The position numbers and the translations under genes are program-made. From Portibacter marinus (GTDB lineage Bacteria > Bacteroidota > Bacteroidia > Chitinophagales > Saprospiraceae), in contig NZ_JAJNKB010000001.1 in the NCBI RefSeq assembly GCF_021533195.1, positions 186,001 through 250,000 on the forward strand: a stretch of DNA of 64,000 bases, given 5' to 3'. Of this stretch, positions 56,401 through 64,000 are shown piece after piece; position 1 is the stretch's first letter; each line of letters starts with the position of its first letter. The notes below the pieces were generated by a model. It saw only the letters and a list, made by a program, of their open reading frames with translations. It was not told the DNA's origin and ran no database searches.

Positions 56401-56877
56401 AATGCAGATGGAATGACCGATATCATTACCGTAGGAAACGATTATGGCACAGAGGTCTTATCTGGTAGAACAGATGCGGGAATTGGCTCTGTGCTCCTGA
56501 ACCAAGGGAATAAGACTTTTCTAGACGCTCCGGCATCATCGACCAACTTTTATGCTCCTGGAAATACGAGAGGTATAGCTCAGTTTAAAAGAAATGATAC
56601 TGATTTACCATATTATATCATTGCCCGAAATAATGACAAGTTCCTTTTGTATTCAAGTGACGTTACGCTGTCTTCAGTGTTACTTCCAAACGATGTTTTT
56701 AGGGTCAAACAGATTGATATAACCGGGGATGTGAAAATTAGTGAATATTACTACGGCGAAGGGTATAGCACGCAAAACAGCAAACACTTTTTCTTTGACA
56801 AAGAAAAGGTGGCAGAGCTTTATACCATCAATTTTCTGGGAGAAGAGGTGAAAATTTTTCCTAATGAGAACATTTAG
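53413..56877 (+). CDS. Large FG-GAP/VCBS propeller lipoprotein with ASPIC domain
   Basis: A 1154-residue lipoprotein; the ATG at 53413 gives a lipoprotein signal (LIFICGC, Cys17). The first half is a beta-propeller with Ca-binding DxDxDG loops (DFNQDGLEDVFFAGN, DYDKDGDLDIYILNN, DVNEDGWQDLYISND, DLDNDGDLDIITSN). It ends in an ASPIC/UnbV domain (PNRGYCSTSQSALHFGLGS, SIKIVWPDGAIQLE). A second propeller follows (DINGDLIDDIVIGGN, DFDKDGDLDIFVGGH, DVNNDGWPDLITVGKW). CRTAC1-like proteins are common beside SusCD in Bacteroidota and are thought to bind ligands at the surface. It overlaps the next gene by 14 bases, the first link of a coupled run. Confidence 0.9.
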   Translation: MKILNFSFILLLIFICGCNHSEDGYRFNIVEAKKSGIEFNNLIEETNQQNIIIHNYLYNGAGVGIGDFNQDGLEDVFFAGNIVDNKLYLNKGDLKFQDITAEARVSASGQWCSGVNVVDLNGDDLLDIYVTTTYHDNDSLRANILFINQGLNSEGIPIFENKAASYGLDVKDYSTHSLAFDYDKDGDLDIYILNNKLDIPKTSGLQRKNRSGDSPSNDRLMRNDNGVFTDVTKEANILDFGFGLGIALLDVNEDGWQDLYISNDFVTNDLLYVNQGDGTFENQVGKYLQHQSYSSMGNDIADINNDGLDDIFTLDMLPREDARMKRMFGGVNHYFYDIMLNKDYELEYARNVFQINRGAGHFSDIGMITGLYNTDWSWSVLMQDLTNDGLKDIFISNGFPRDITDLDFSDYHSGINVMFSVTEKLLNIIPSVKISNVFVENQGDLKFEDVSAKWTDTLPSYSNGAAYADLDNDGDLDIITSNINDYAFLYENTSEPTQNFIQIELHENLDNIEKVGTKVYLYHDDAVQYQIYQPNRGYCSTSQSALHFGLGSSRPDSIKIVWPDGAIQLESEVKLNQKDTINYIPNRIRSSQSYNDQMFVSADLALIDSIAHTERRFYDFDIQGLIQSLESEGGPAIAVGDINGDLIDDIVIGGNRDIATKIGMQDNDGKIGFQDLDVPTTDISGILILDIDNDSDNDLFLTLGSSEVNDYTVYSNRLYINDGRGNLKLRKESLKVDPSEGSSMCSAADFDKDGDLDIFVGGHSISAKFPLASSPQMLINEAGSFTNQVDSYLQFKPEHHLISSSVWTDVNNDGWPDLITVGKWMPIHLFVNNNGKSFTKVILPNSSGLWNSITGADLDMDGDIDYILGNQGLNTKLRLDSLHPIKMYAKDFDGNESLDIITSHYVDGKYKPYNLRNDLTKQVKSLSKVFQTYNSYSEASTDQILEALDTSGMLTYEVHHLESMILWNEGDHQFKMTNLPYSVQFSCVHGIATMDMNADGMTDIITVGNDYGTEVLSGRTDAGIGSVLLNQGNKTFLDAPASSTNFYAPGNTRGIAQFKRNDTDLPYYIIARNNDKFLLYSSDVTLSSVLLPNDVFRVKQIDITGDVKISEYYYGEGYSTQNSKHFFFDKEKVAELYTINFLGEEVKIFPNENI

Positions 56878-59800
56878 TGTAGTTGTCTGTGTCGTGCTCT
56901 TGCTCTCATGCAATAAGAAATCTGAGCCTTTTGGATTTCTGAACGCTAATAAGACCGGTATTTCTTTCAATAATCAAATCCCGGATTCTGACATCATCAA
57001 TATTTTATCCTATGAGTACATCTACAATGGTGGTGGCGTAGGTGCAGGAGACTTTAATAATGACGGACTACAAGACTTATTTTTTACAGGCAATTTGGTA
57101 GACAATGCACTGTATCTCAACAAAGGGAATCTGAAATTTGAGGATGTCTCTAAACAAAGTATGGTAGGCGCTTCAGGCAAATGGTGTACCGGCGTAAGTA
57201 TAGTCGATATCAATCACGATGGATGGATGGATATCTATGTTAGTGTGACCTCGTTTAATACCAACGAACGTCCCGATAATTTACTCTTTATAAATCAAGG
57301 TTTAAATGATCAAGGGATTCCTACTTTTAATGAACAAGCAAAGACATACGGAATCGAAAGCGGAAAGCACAGTATTCATGCGGCATTTTTCGATTATGAT
57401 CTGGATGGAGACCTCGACCTCTATGTCCTAAACAACGTTCTGGACCTGGTCAGTCCTACGGATTATCGCACGAAACAAGTCGATGGCAATGCGCCTAATA
57501 ACGATCAGCTGTTTCGAAATGATGGAGACAATCAGTTTACGGATGTCAGTAAGGAAGCAGGAATCGTTATCGAAGGTTATGGCTTAGGATTGGCCATTTC
57601 GGATTTCAACAATGATGGCTTTCCAGACCTCTATGTAGCCAATGATTACATCACCAATGATTTGCTTTTCATCAATCAGGGAGATGGCACTTTTAAAAAT
57701 GAAATCGCAGAAAGGCTTTCTAAGCAAAGCAAGTTTTCGATGGGTGTCAATACTGCAGATCTGGACAATGATGGAGACCAGGAAATTTACGTCCTGGACA
57801 TGTTGGCTTTGAACAATGAACGATTGAAGAAATTGAATTCAAGCAGTCAATACAATAATGTTTTGAATAATAAAAAATTTGACTATCAAGAGCAGAATGT
57901 CAGAAACATGCTCCAGGGTAATTTGGGTGATGGTACTTTTACTGAAGTGGCCTATCAAGCAGGCGTTTTCGCAACAGACTGGTCATGGTCACCGCTTATG
58001 GAAGATTTTGATAACGATGGAGACATTGACATTTACGTCACCAACGGCTTTCCAAAGGATATTACGGACCTTGATTTCATAAATTATAAGGCCAACCGAA
58101 ATATGTCTTTAAATCGAGCGGACATTTTAAATGAGATACCAATCGTCAGGATCCCGAACGTGTATTTCGAGAATCAAGGCCAGATGAATTTTGAAGAAAA
58201 GACTGCCGCCATGAACTTAGATAATCCATCCTTCTCTAATGGCGCTATCGCAGTGGACCTGGATCAAGACGGTGATTTGGACATTGTTACGAATAATATA
58301 AATCAACAAGCCTTCATCATCGAAAACAACACGTCTGTGCCTGCTAAATTGACCATTCGGTTTGATAAGTCCGCGTTGATCGGTACCAAGGTTTATGCCT
58401 ACAAAGAAGATCAGGTCAGTTTTAAAGAATTCTTTCCACATACTTCTTATATGAGTTCAAGTCCTTATGAACTTCTATTTACGCAAACCTCAGATTTTGA
58501 CAGCATTAAGATTATTTATCCAAATTTAAAATCTGAGACCTTAAAGGGTAATCAAATTCCCACAGAGATTACCCTCAACGACATGAAGGGAGAACCATTT
58601 GCCTATCCTTCTTCGGAATTGATCAATGATCTGCAGATAGATACCATCGGCCGACTGACACCCATTAATTTCGACGCTAATCTGCAGACTACCATTTTGA
58701 CCGATTATACCCATAATTTTCCTAAGATAGTGAATGAGGATATGATCATTACCGGAGAGGGTTTACATATAGGAGGTAGTCTTATTCAAGATGTAACGGC
58801 GGCAGCAAAGATTTCCGATCATTTATGGTTGCTTTCTAAAGGAGCATATCATCGTAGTGACTCGCTTGGGTCATTGCAATTAATTGAAAGATCCGGGAAA
58901 CCCGTAGATTCGGCCTTTGATCAAATCATAGGCAACTATTCTGTTCTCACCTCTTGTGATTATGATCTTGATAACGATAATGATCTTTTTCTGGGTGGTA
59001 GTTACAAGTATGGTCAATATCCCCTACATTATGATAATATGATTGCTGTTAATCATGGTGAGAATGGCTGGGAGTTTAAAAAATTAAGCTACGATTTTGC
59101 ACCGCAAGATGCAGCATGGGCTGATTTGGATGGAGATGGATACAAGGATTTACTGCTTACAGGCCATTGGCAGGGTCTTGCCGTATTTGCAAACAACAAG
59201 GGTGAGCTGATATCTCAACCAAAATTGAATTATGCCGGAACCTCGGATGGACTGTTTTTTACCATTGCTGTTTCTGATTACAACGATGATGGCATCGATG
59301 ATGTAGTTTTAGGAAATATAGGGACCAATACTAATTTTCAAACGGGGCCTATTAAAATGATTGCTGAGGATTTTGATCAAAACGGCACTATAGACCCTCT
59401 TGTATTTTTTAATTATAATCGACAAGGCACATTGGTTCCTCTCGATCTAAAAGATGAGTTAATCAGCCAGGTACCCCGTTTTAAGAAGGATTATACCGAC
59501 TATTCCAGATATACCAAAGTAACAATAGATACTTTTTTAAATGAAGAATCCAGGATTTACAATTCGGACCATACCCACAGCCTTTATCTGACATCAAGTG
59601 AACAAGGACATCGCATCGACACCTTTCCTAATCAGATCGATAGGGCTCCGGTTTTAGTAGCCTCATTCCTCAGCGATACCTTGTTTATGGGAGGTAACAT
59701 TTCATACGGCAGGGAATTTTGGGGAAGTTTTAATGGGTCTACTGGGTCCTGGTTGAAATGGGATACAGATCATTGGCTTGACATCAGTTCTTCTTTCCCC

Positions 59801-59890
59801 AGGATCAAAGGTGATATTAGATCTATCTTTTACTCTGAAGGGACACTTCTCATCGGTAAAGACGAAAATCAAATTGTAACTGTAAGATGA
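56864..59890 (+). CDS. Large FG-GAP/VCBS propeller lipoprotein, second of the run
   Basis: A 1008-residue lipoprotein (signal VVLLLSC, Cys16) paralogous to the preceding protein: YIYNGGGVGAGDFNNDGLQD, DLFFTGNLVDNALYLNKG and SGKWCTGVSIVDINHDGW align directly with it. It has two propeller halves with DxDxDG loops. The domain between them (FFPHTSYMSSSPYELLFT, DSIKIIYPNLKSETL) is a degenerate ASPIC lacking the GLG and WPDG hallmarks. It begins 14 bases before the upstream stop and ends with a 4-base ATGA overlap into the next gene, so translation is probably coupled. Confidence 0.9.
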   Translation: MRTFSVVVCVVLLLSCNKKSEPFGFLNANKTGISFNNQIPDSDIINILSYEYIYNGGGVGAGDFNNDGLQDLFFTGNLVDNALYLNKGNLKFEDVSKQSMVGASGKWCTGVSIVDINHDGWMDIYVSVTSFNTNERPDNLLFINQGLNDQGIPTFNEQAKTYGIESGKHSIHAAFFDYDLDGDLDLYVLNNVLDLVSPTDYRTKQVDGNAPNNDQLFRNDGDNQFTDVSKEAGIVIEGYGLGLAISDFNNDGFPDLYVANDYITNDLLFINQGDGTFKNEIAERLSKQSKFSMGVNTADLDNDGDQEIYVLDMLALNNERLKKLNSSSQYNNVLNNKKFDYQEQNVRNMLQGNLGDGTFTEVAYQAGVFATDWSWSPLMEDFDNDGDIDIYVTNGFPKDITDLDFINYKANRNMSLNRADILNEIPIVRIPNVYFENQGQMNFEEKTAAMNLDNPSFSNGAIAVDLDQDGDLDIVTNNINQQAFIIENNTSVPAKLTIRFDKSALIGTKVYAYKEDQVSFKEFFPHTSYMSSSPYELLFTQTSDFDSIKIIYPNLKSETLKGNQIPTEITLNDMKGEPFAYPSSELINDLQIDTIGRLTPINFDANLQTTILTDYTHNFPKIVNEDMIITGEGLHIGGSLIQDVTAAAKISDHLWLLSKGAYHRSDSLGSLQLIERSGKPVDSAFDQIIGNYSVLTSCDYDLDNDNDLFLGGSYKYGQYPLHYDNMIAVNHGENGWEFKKLSYDFAPQDAAWADLDGDGYKDLLLTGHWQGLAVFANNKGELISQPKLNYAGTSDGLFFTIAVSDYNDDGIDDVVLGNIGTNTNFQTGPIKMIAEDFDQNGTIDPLVFFNYNRQGTLVPLDLKDELISQVPRFKKDYTDYSRYTKVTIDTFLNEESRIYNSDHTHSLYLTSSEQGHRIDTFPNQIDRAPVLVASFLSDTLFMGGNISYGREFWGSFNGSTGSWLKWDTDHWLDISSSFPRIKGDIRSIFYSEGTLLIGKDENQIVTVR

Positions 59891-61923
59891 AGCTACATCT
59901 TTTTGTGATGGTGATCTTCGTTTTTCTTTCCTGCACAAAAGAAAGGCCAAATCCAAATCAATCCGCAATTGATAGGTTGAAGAATTTGTATCAAAACACA
60001 AAAACAGATGCCAACCATCCGTATCAAAATGAATTAAAAGCAGATTTACTAGCTGAACAATTGCATGATTTGCCATCCAATATCCCTGTACAGTTAAGGT
60101 ATGAAACCGCTTATGAATACCTAAAAGCAGGAGAAAACGAGAAAGCTATAGATGTCATTAAAGATATCATTATAACGGATATTACGAATAGAAATTACGA
60201 ATATTTTAGGTTAGGTGCCTTGGCCTATCTGAGAAAGGCTGAGCAAGAAAACTGTTTTCATCAATCTGGAAAAAATGCATGTACTTTGCCTTTCACAGAA
60301 TCCACGATCCATACTAATAAACGGTCTGGTCAGCGATCGGTAGAGCTTCTTCTTCAAATGTTGAAATTCAAACCCAATGATGTTGAATCAAAGTGGCTAT
60401 TGAATATTGCAGCCAGAGCCATTGGATCAGTAGAAATGATACCTCAGGAACACTATATCAATTTGAATCTTAGCGAAAACTCTGAAATTGAATTTGTGAA
60501 TACATTTCAGGATGCAAGCATGGGTCATGCAGGCGGCTCTTCTATGGAGGATTTCGACAATGATGGGGACCTTGATTTGTTTGTCACCTCCTATCATCTT
60601 AACGATAACGTAAGATACTATGTCAATGAAAATGGGACGTTTAAGGATCATACGAAAAAGGCTTTTCTCAATGGTATCACCGGAGGATTGAATCTGATTC
60701 ACGGTGATGTCAATGGCGATGGCTTTCAGGATATACTTATCCTAAGAGGTGGGTGGCTTGAATCATTTGGAAACCTCCCTCCATCCCTTCTCATCAATCA
60801 AGGTGACCATACTTTCATAGATCGAACTGAGGAATGGGGCATATTGGTTTACCAACCCACTCAAACCGCTGCCTTTAGCGATTTTAATAACGATGGCCAA
60901 CTTGATTTGATCCTGGGATCGGAGCGGAAATCCGTCAGGCTTTATGAAAATACAGGTGCCCATTTCAGACAGGTGGAACAGTCAGGGATAAATTGCAAAG
61001 GATTTGTAAAAGGCATCAGTGTGGGCGATGTAAATAATGATGGCCTTTCTGACATTTACATCTCAGTTTTAGGAGATGAAAATCAACTGTATCTTAATAA
61101 GGATAACTTTCAATTTGAAGACAAAACAGAAATCTTTGGCGTTGCTTCACCGATCAACAGCTTTGTGACCTGGTTCTTTGATTACAATAACGATGGTTGG
61201 GAAGATTTATTTGTGGGAGGCTACAATATTGATAATAAAAGAAGGATGATCGATGAGTCCATTAAGGACTTTATGGGCGATACGGTCGCTTTCTCACATC
61301 CCAGGTTATATAGAAATGAAGGCGGGAGTAAATTTACAGATGTAACAAATGAAGTAGGGCTTAATAAAGAACTTTTTGCCATGGGTGGCAATTACGGTGA
61401 TGTAAATAATGACGGTTACCTGGATATTTACCTTGGAACAGGTGAGTTCAATATGTGGGCTATCATGCCTAACAGACTTTTTATCAACCAAAACGGTGAA
61501 TACTTTACTGATGAAACCTTTAACTCAGGATTAGGAATGATCCAGAAAGGTCATGGCATCTCTTTTGGAGATTTTGACAATGACGGCGATCAGGATATTT
61601 TTCATACCATTGGAGGTGCTGTTCAGGGAGATGTGTTCATGAACTACCTATATGAAAATAAGAGTACTCCCAGAAATTGGATCACACTAAGTGGATTATT
61701 GCCCGGTAGCAGAGTATCCGTATATACGCCTGGATTTAGCGTACAGAGAACGGTGAGTACTGGAGGAAGTTTTGGCAACAATTCTTTGTGGCTTGAAATT
61801 GGCCTGGGAACAGCAACAAAAATTGATTCCATAAACATATCAGATTGTACCTTTGTTGACCTTCAAGTGAACAGCAAGTATAAAGTGAATAAACAAATTT
61901 GTGAGATTGAGAAACTGCAATAG
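59887..61923 (+). CDS. TPR-like plus FG-GAP/ASPIC lipoprotein, third of the run
   Basis: A 678-residue lipoprotein (signal FVFLSC, Cys16). Residues 20-180 are helical and TPR-like (TAYEYLKAGENEKAIDVIKD, YFRLGALAYLRKAEQEN). A propeller follows from about 215 (SSMEDFDNDGDLDLFVTSY, DVNGDGFQDILILRG, DVNNDGLSDIYISVLGD, DFDNDGDQDIFHTIGG). The C-terminus is ASPIC-like (GSRVSVYTPGFSVQRTVS, GGSFGNNSLWLEIGLG). This TPR + CRTAC1 layout differs from the two larger neighbours and may let it bind partner proteins. It overlaps the upstream gene by 4 bases and the downstream gene by 23. Confidence 0.9.
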   Translation: MKLHLFVMVIFVFLSCTKERPNPNQSAIDRLKNLYQNTKTDANHPYQNELKADLLAEQLHDLPSNIPVQLRYETAYEYLKAGENEKAIDVIKDIIITDITNRNYEYFRLGALAYLRKAEQENCFHQSGKNACTLPFTESTIHTNKRSGQRSVELLLQMLKFKPNDVESKWLLNIAARAIGSVEMIPQEHYINLNLSENSEIEFVNTFQDASMGHAGGSSMEDFDNDGDLDLFVTSYHLNDNVRYYVNENGTFKDHTKKAFLNGITGGLNLIHGDVNGDGFQDILILRGGWLESFGNLPPSLLINQGDHTFIDRTEEWGILVYQPTQTAAFSDFNNDGQLDLILGSERKSVRLYENTGAHFRQVEQSGINCKGFVKGISVGDVNNDGLSDIYISVLGDENQLYLNKDNFQFEDKTEIFGVASPINSFVTWFFDYNNDGWEDLFVGGYNIDNKRRMIDESIKDFMGDTVAFSHPRLYRNEGGSKFTDVTNEVGLNKELFAMGGNYGDVNNDGYLDIYLGTGEFNMWAIMPNRLFINQNGEYFTDETFNSGLGMIQKGHGISFGDFDNDGDQDIFHTIGGAVQGDVFMNYLYENKSTPRNWITLSGLLPGSRVSVYTPGFSVQRTVSTGGSFGNNSLWLEIGLGTATKIDSINISDCTFVDLQVNSKYKVNKQICEIEKLQ

Positions 61924-63385
61924 CTTATTTTTCTTAGTGATGGTTCTTGTCATCTCGTGTGAGAAAGAAGCTAAGCTGGATTCGTGGAAGCTAAATTTGC
62001 CTATAATCGGATCTAATTCTTCACCGAAATGTGTGGATTTGAATCAGGATGGGGTGCTTGACATCGTCCTGGGTGCTGGCAGAAATGAATTTCAGGATTG
62101 TCGCATGGGCGTAATAGCTGTCAATGGAGCGTCTGGAGATACGCTATGGACAGCACCATCAACTGATCAAATGTATGGAAGCCCTATTTTCCAGGATATT
62201 AATGGTGATGAAACTCCAGATGTCATTATTTCAGGTAGAGATTTAAACCTTTATGCCCTTGATGGAAACAATGGTCATCGGATCTGGAAGTATGAGAAGG
62301 CTAGTGACGAGTACAGTCCGGAAGGGCTGGCCCGGTTTAATTTCTATAATCCCATTTTCATTGATGATCAGAACAATGACGATTTACAAGATATCTTAAT
62401 TCTAAACAGTGGAAACGTCAATGCGGCGCCATATGACAGCCTTAATCGTTATCCTGGAGTGCTGTTGGTTCTGAATTCTTATAATGGAAATATTCTTCAT
62501 CTGGATACCATGCCAGATGGCAAGGAGTCCTACATGTCTCCTGTCCTATACGATTTTGATCATGATGGAAACCAGACACTTATTTTTGGAACGGGAGGTG
62601 AGACGATTTCAGGTAATCTGTTCAGAGTTGAACTGGATGACTTTTTGGAATCAGGCTTGCAGTCAGCCAAATTGCTTAGAAGCTATAATAATCAGCATGG
62701 CTTTATTGCGCCGCCATTGATTGCTGATTTCAACAACGACGGTTACAAGGATCTCTTAGCGATCAATCATGGAGGGTCAATCTGTTTATTTGACGGCCAA
62801 AATGATCTGGCATTAAGCTGGGAAAAAAATCTGGAAGGAGTAGAATTGAATGCTCAAGCCACCGTGGGTTACTTCAACAGCGACGAAAATCTGGATATTT
62901 TTATTTCTGGTGCTTTAGGACAATGGCCCAGGAACACAGGGTCAAAACAGTACTTCCTGGATGGTAAAACCGGTGAAATCGACAAAACTTACGAAATTGG
63001 ATGTAGTGGATTTTCATCTCCTTTGTCAATGAATATAGACGAAGATCCTCAAGATGAGGCGCTGCTATACATCAACGATTTTGATTGCCGTCGTTATAAT
63101 ACTACCTATAATCTGGTCTCTCTTTATATTTTTGATCTGGATACTATTTCCATATTTGCTGAGACTTCCGGATTTGGTAAAAATATTAGCTCAACCCCAT
63201 GGATTGGCGATCTTGATGGGGATAATAACTTAGACTTGGTTAGTATCATTGCGGAAAATACAAGAATATTCCACGAGTTTTTAGGTTTTAATGTAATTCG
63301 AAATGAGTATCATTACAATCCTAATGATAAAATTAAATGGTCTTCATATATGGAGGAAAACAACAGGTGTATTTATGAAGACTAG
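61901..63385 (+). CDS. FG-GAP/PQQ-like repeat lipoprotein, fourth of the run
   Basis: A 494-residue lipoprotein; the GTG at 61901 gives a lipoprotein signal (LVMVLVISC, Cys20) and overlaps the previous gene by 23 bases. The propeller mixes FG-GAP loops (DLNQDGVLDIVLGAG, DINGDETPDVIISGR, DFNNDGYKDLLAINHG, DLDGDNNLDLVSII) with PQQ-like blades (VNGASGDTLWTAPST, LDGNNGHRIWKYEK). No ASPIC domain or enzymatic motif is visible. It is the shortest of the four propeller proteins and its stop overlaps the start of the next gene by 11 bases. Confidence 0.85.
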   Translation: MRLRNCNSLFFLVMVLVISCEKEAKLDSWKLNLPIIGSNSSPKCVDLNQDGVLDIVLGAGRNEFQDCRMGVIAVNGASGDTLWTAPSTDQMYGSPIFQDINGDETPDVIISGRDLNLYALDGNNGHRIWKYEKASDEYSPEGLARFNFYNPIFIDDQNNDDLQDILILNSGNVNAAPYDSLNRYPGVLLVLNSYNGNILHLDTMPDGKESYMSPVLYDFDHDGNQTLIFGTGGETISGNLFRVELDDFLESGLQSAKLLRSYNNQHGFIAPPLIADFNNDGYKDLLAINHGGSICLFDGQNDLALSWEKNLEGVELNAQATVGYFNSDENLDIFISGALGQWPRNTGSKQYFLDGKTGEIDKTYEIGCSGFSSPLSMNIDEDPQDEALLYINDFDCRRYNTTYNLVSLYIFDLDTISIFAETSGFGKNISSTPWIGDLDGDNNLDLVSIIAENTRIFHEFLGFNVIRNEYHYNPNDKIKWSSYMEENNRCIYED

Positions 63386-64000
63386 TTTCTTGCTTTTATT
63401 TACATTGATATTTGCTAACCCTATTTATGGTCAGATAGAGTATGAAGAAGCAAAACAAGTCCTGGAAAAGGCATTCAATGTTCAAATCCATTGCCCTAAG
63501 AAATTTCAACCCAGCCAAGTAGCATTATTGGAAAATGTTTCTGATCATTCTTTAGAAGAAAATATGGATGCATTGCTCAATAACACTACACTTGTTTTTT
63601 TCAAGTATAATGAAGGTCACATCATTATCGGACCCGAAAATATAATAGAGGGAGAAATCAAAGAAGTTAGTGTAAAAGCTGAAAATGAGCTCCTTCGCGA
63701 GAATGAACCTCAATTTGAATCCTATGCTGTAGGTGATCCACAAAACATTGTAAAAGTAGGTGAACATGAGATCAAACTCTACATCTATGATGACAACCTC
63801 AAGGATGGTTTGATCGGTGTTACGGCTATAGTTCAAGAAAGTGATCAGGCCTCCATCACCGACGAGATAGGAATAGTAGAGCTTTCGCTCGGGACTGGTA
63901 ATTATTTGATTGACATCAATTACTTAGGTTATTTATCGAAAACCATTCAACTCAATGTTTTCGGACCAGGAAGAGTCGAAATAGCTTTGTCTAAAGAAGC
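63375..64000 (+). CDS. Probable TonB-dependent receptor, N-terminal part (STN-like and CarboxypepD-like domains), cut by window end
   Basis: The frame opens at ATG 63375, inside the end of the preceding gene, and runs to the window edge with 208 complete codons. A signal peptide (ending NPIYGQ) is followed by an STN-like domain (EAKQVLEKAFNVQIHCPKKF, LEENMDALLNNTTLVFFK, IIIGPENIIEG), then a CarboxypepD_reg-like domain (DNLKDGLIGVTAIVQ, GNYLIDINYLGYLSK). This order is typical of TonB-dependent receptors that also signal to an anti-sigma factor; the plug and barrel would lie beyond the window. The overlap shows it belongs to the lipoprotein operon. Confidence 0.75.
   Translation, partial: MKTSFLLLFTLIFANPIYGQIEYEEAKQVLEKAFNVQIHCPKKFQPSQVALLENVSDHSLEENMDALLNNTTLVFFKYNEGHIIIGPENIIEGEIKEVSVKAENELLRENEPQFESYAVGDPQNIVKVGEHEIKLYIYDDNLKDGLIGVTAIVQESDQASITDEIGIVELSLGTGNYLIDINYLGYLSKTIQLNVFGPGRVEIALSKE

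Noticed and set aside
1-64000. tRNA, rRNA, tmRNA, CRISPR arrays, phage genes and plasmid or chromosome origins
   Set aside because: Looked for by eye in all intergenic stretches; none could be supported.

Overview
The window looks like a chromosome segment of a Bacteroidota bacterium, most likely a marine or aquatic member of the Saprospiria/Cytophagia side of the phylum. The reasons are a SusC/SusD pair, DUF6090 membrane proteins, large FG-GAP/ASPIC lipoproteins, M43 proteases of the type secreted by Bacteroidota, AT-rich coding sequence, and promoters fitting the Bacteroidota consensus TTTG-N19-TAnnTTTG. No tRNA, rRNA, CRISPR array or intact insertion sequence was seen.

Layout. 1-1924 holds the start of a secreted M43 protease, an ArsC/Spx-like protein and a nucleoside phosphorylase. 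2226-4385 is an S9 peptidase whose GC content is clearly higher than its surroundings; it is followed by about 1.3 kb of gene debris that includes an IS3-family remnant. 5736-7896 carries an M24 peptidase-like protein and a DUF6090 protein. 7962-13188 carries a sortilin/BNR-repeat protein and a GH17 lipoprotein. 13173-15994 is a three-gene unit made of two small secreted proteins and a TPR adenylate cyclase. 16323-20077 has a decayed surface-protein gene, a decapeptide-repeat protein and a TPR-HTH regulator. 20334-24393 has a second M43 protease and a HerA-like ATPase. 24555-26561 is a broken GH127 gene. 27208-28743 is a sulfatase. 29209-34648 carries transaldolase, an SRP RNA gene with an exact consensus promoter, and a unit encoding OmpA-SPOR, SCP2, a GMC oxidoreductase and its small subunit. 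34741-38939 is mostly housekeeping (fmt, class IV aminotransferase, Deg protease, pssA). 39107-44022 is a second sugar block (sulfatase, Gfo/Idh oxidoreductase, nucleoside hydrolase, uxaC). 44083-46765 has rimM, a lipoprotein, mnmA and an S4 protein. 47105-48103 is an aldo/keto reductase.

The last 15.5 kb (48424-64000) is one polymer- or ligand-handling locus. SusC and SusD are followed by a strong terminator. Immediately after comes a tightly overlapping run of four large surface lipoproteins built from FG-GAP/VCBS propellers (two with clear ASPIC domains), then the start of an STN/CarboxypepD-type receptor gene that runs off the window. This run appears to have its own promoter, which overlaps the terminator.

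The carbohydrate genes (GH17, GH127 remnant, two sulfatases, uxaC, SusCD, FSA-type transaldolase, GMC dehydrogenase) suggest a polysaccharide-degrading lifestyle. The loss of GH127 suggests that one substrate (arabinan-like) is being abandoned. The best candidates for something not described before are the propeller-lipoprotein operon, the secreted pair with the TPR adenylate cyclase, and the decapeptide-repeat protein.
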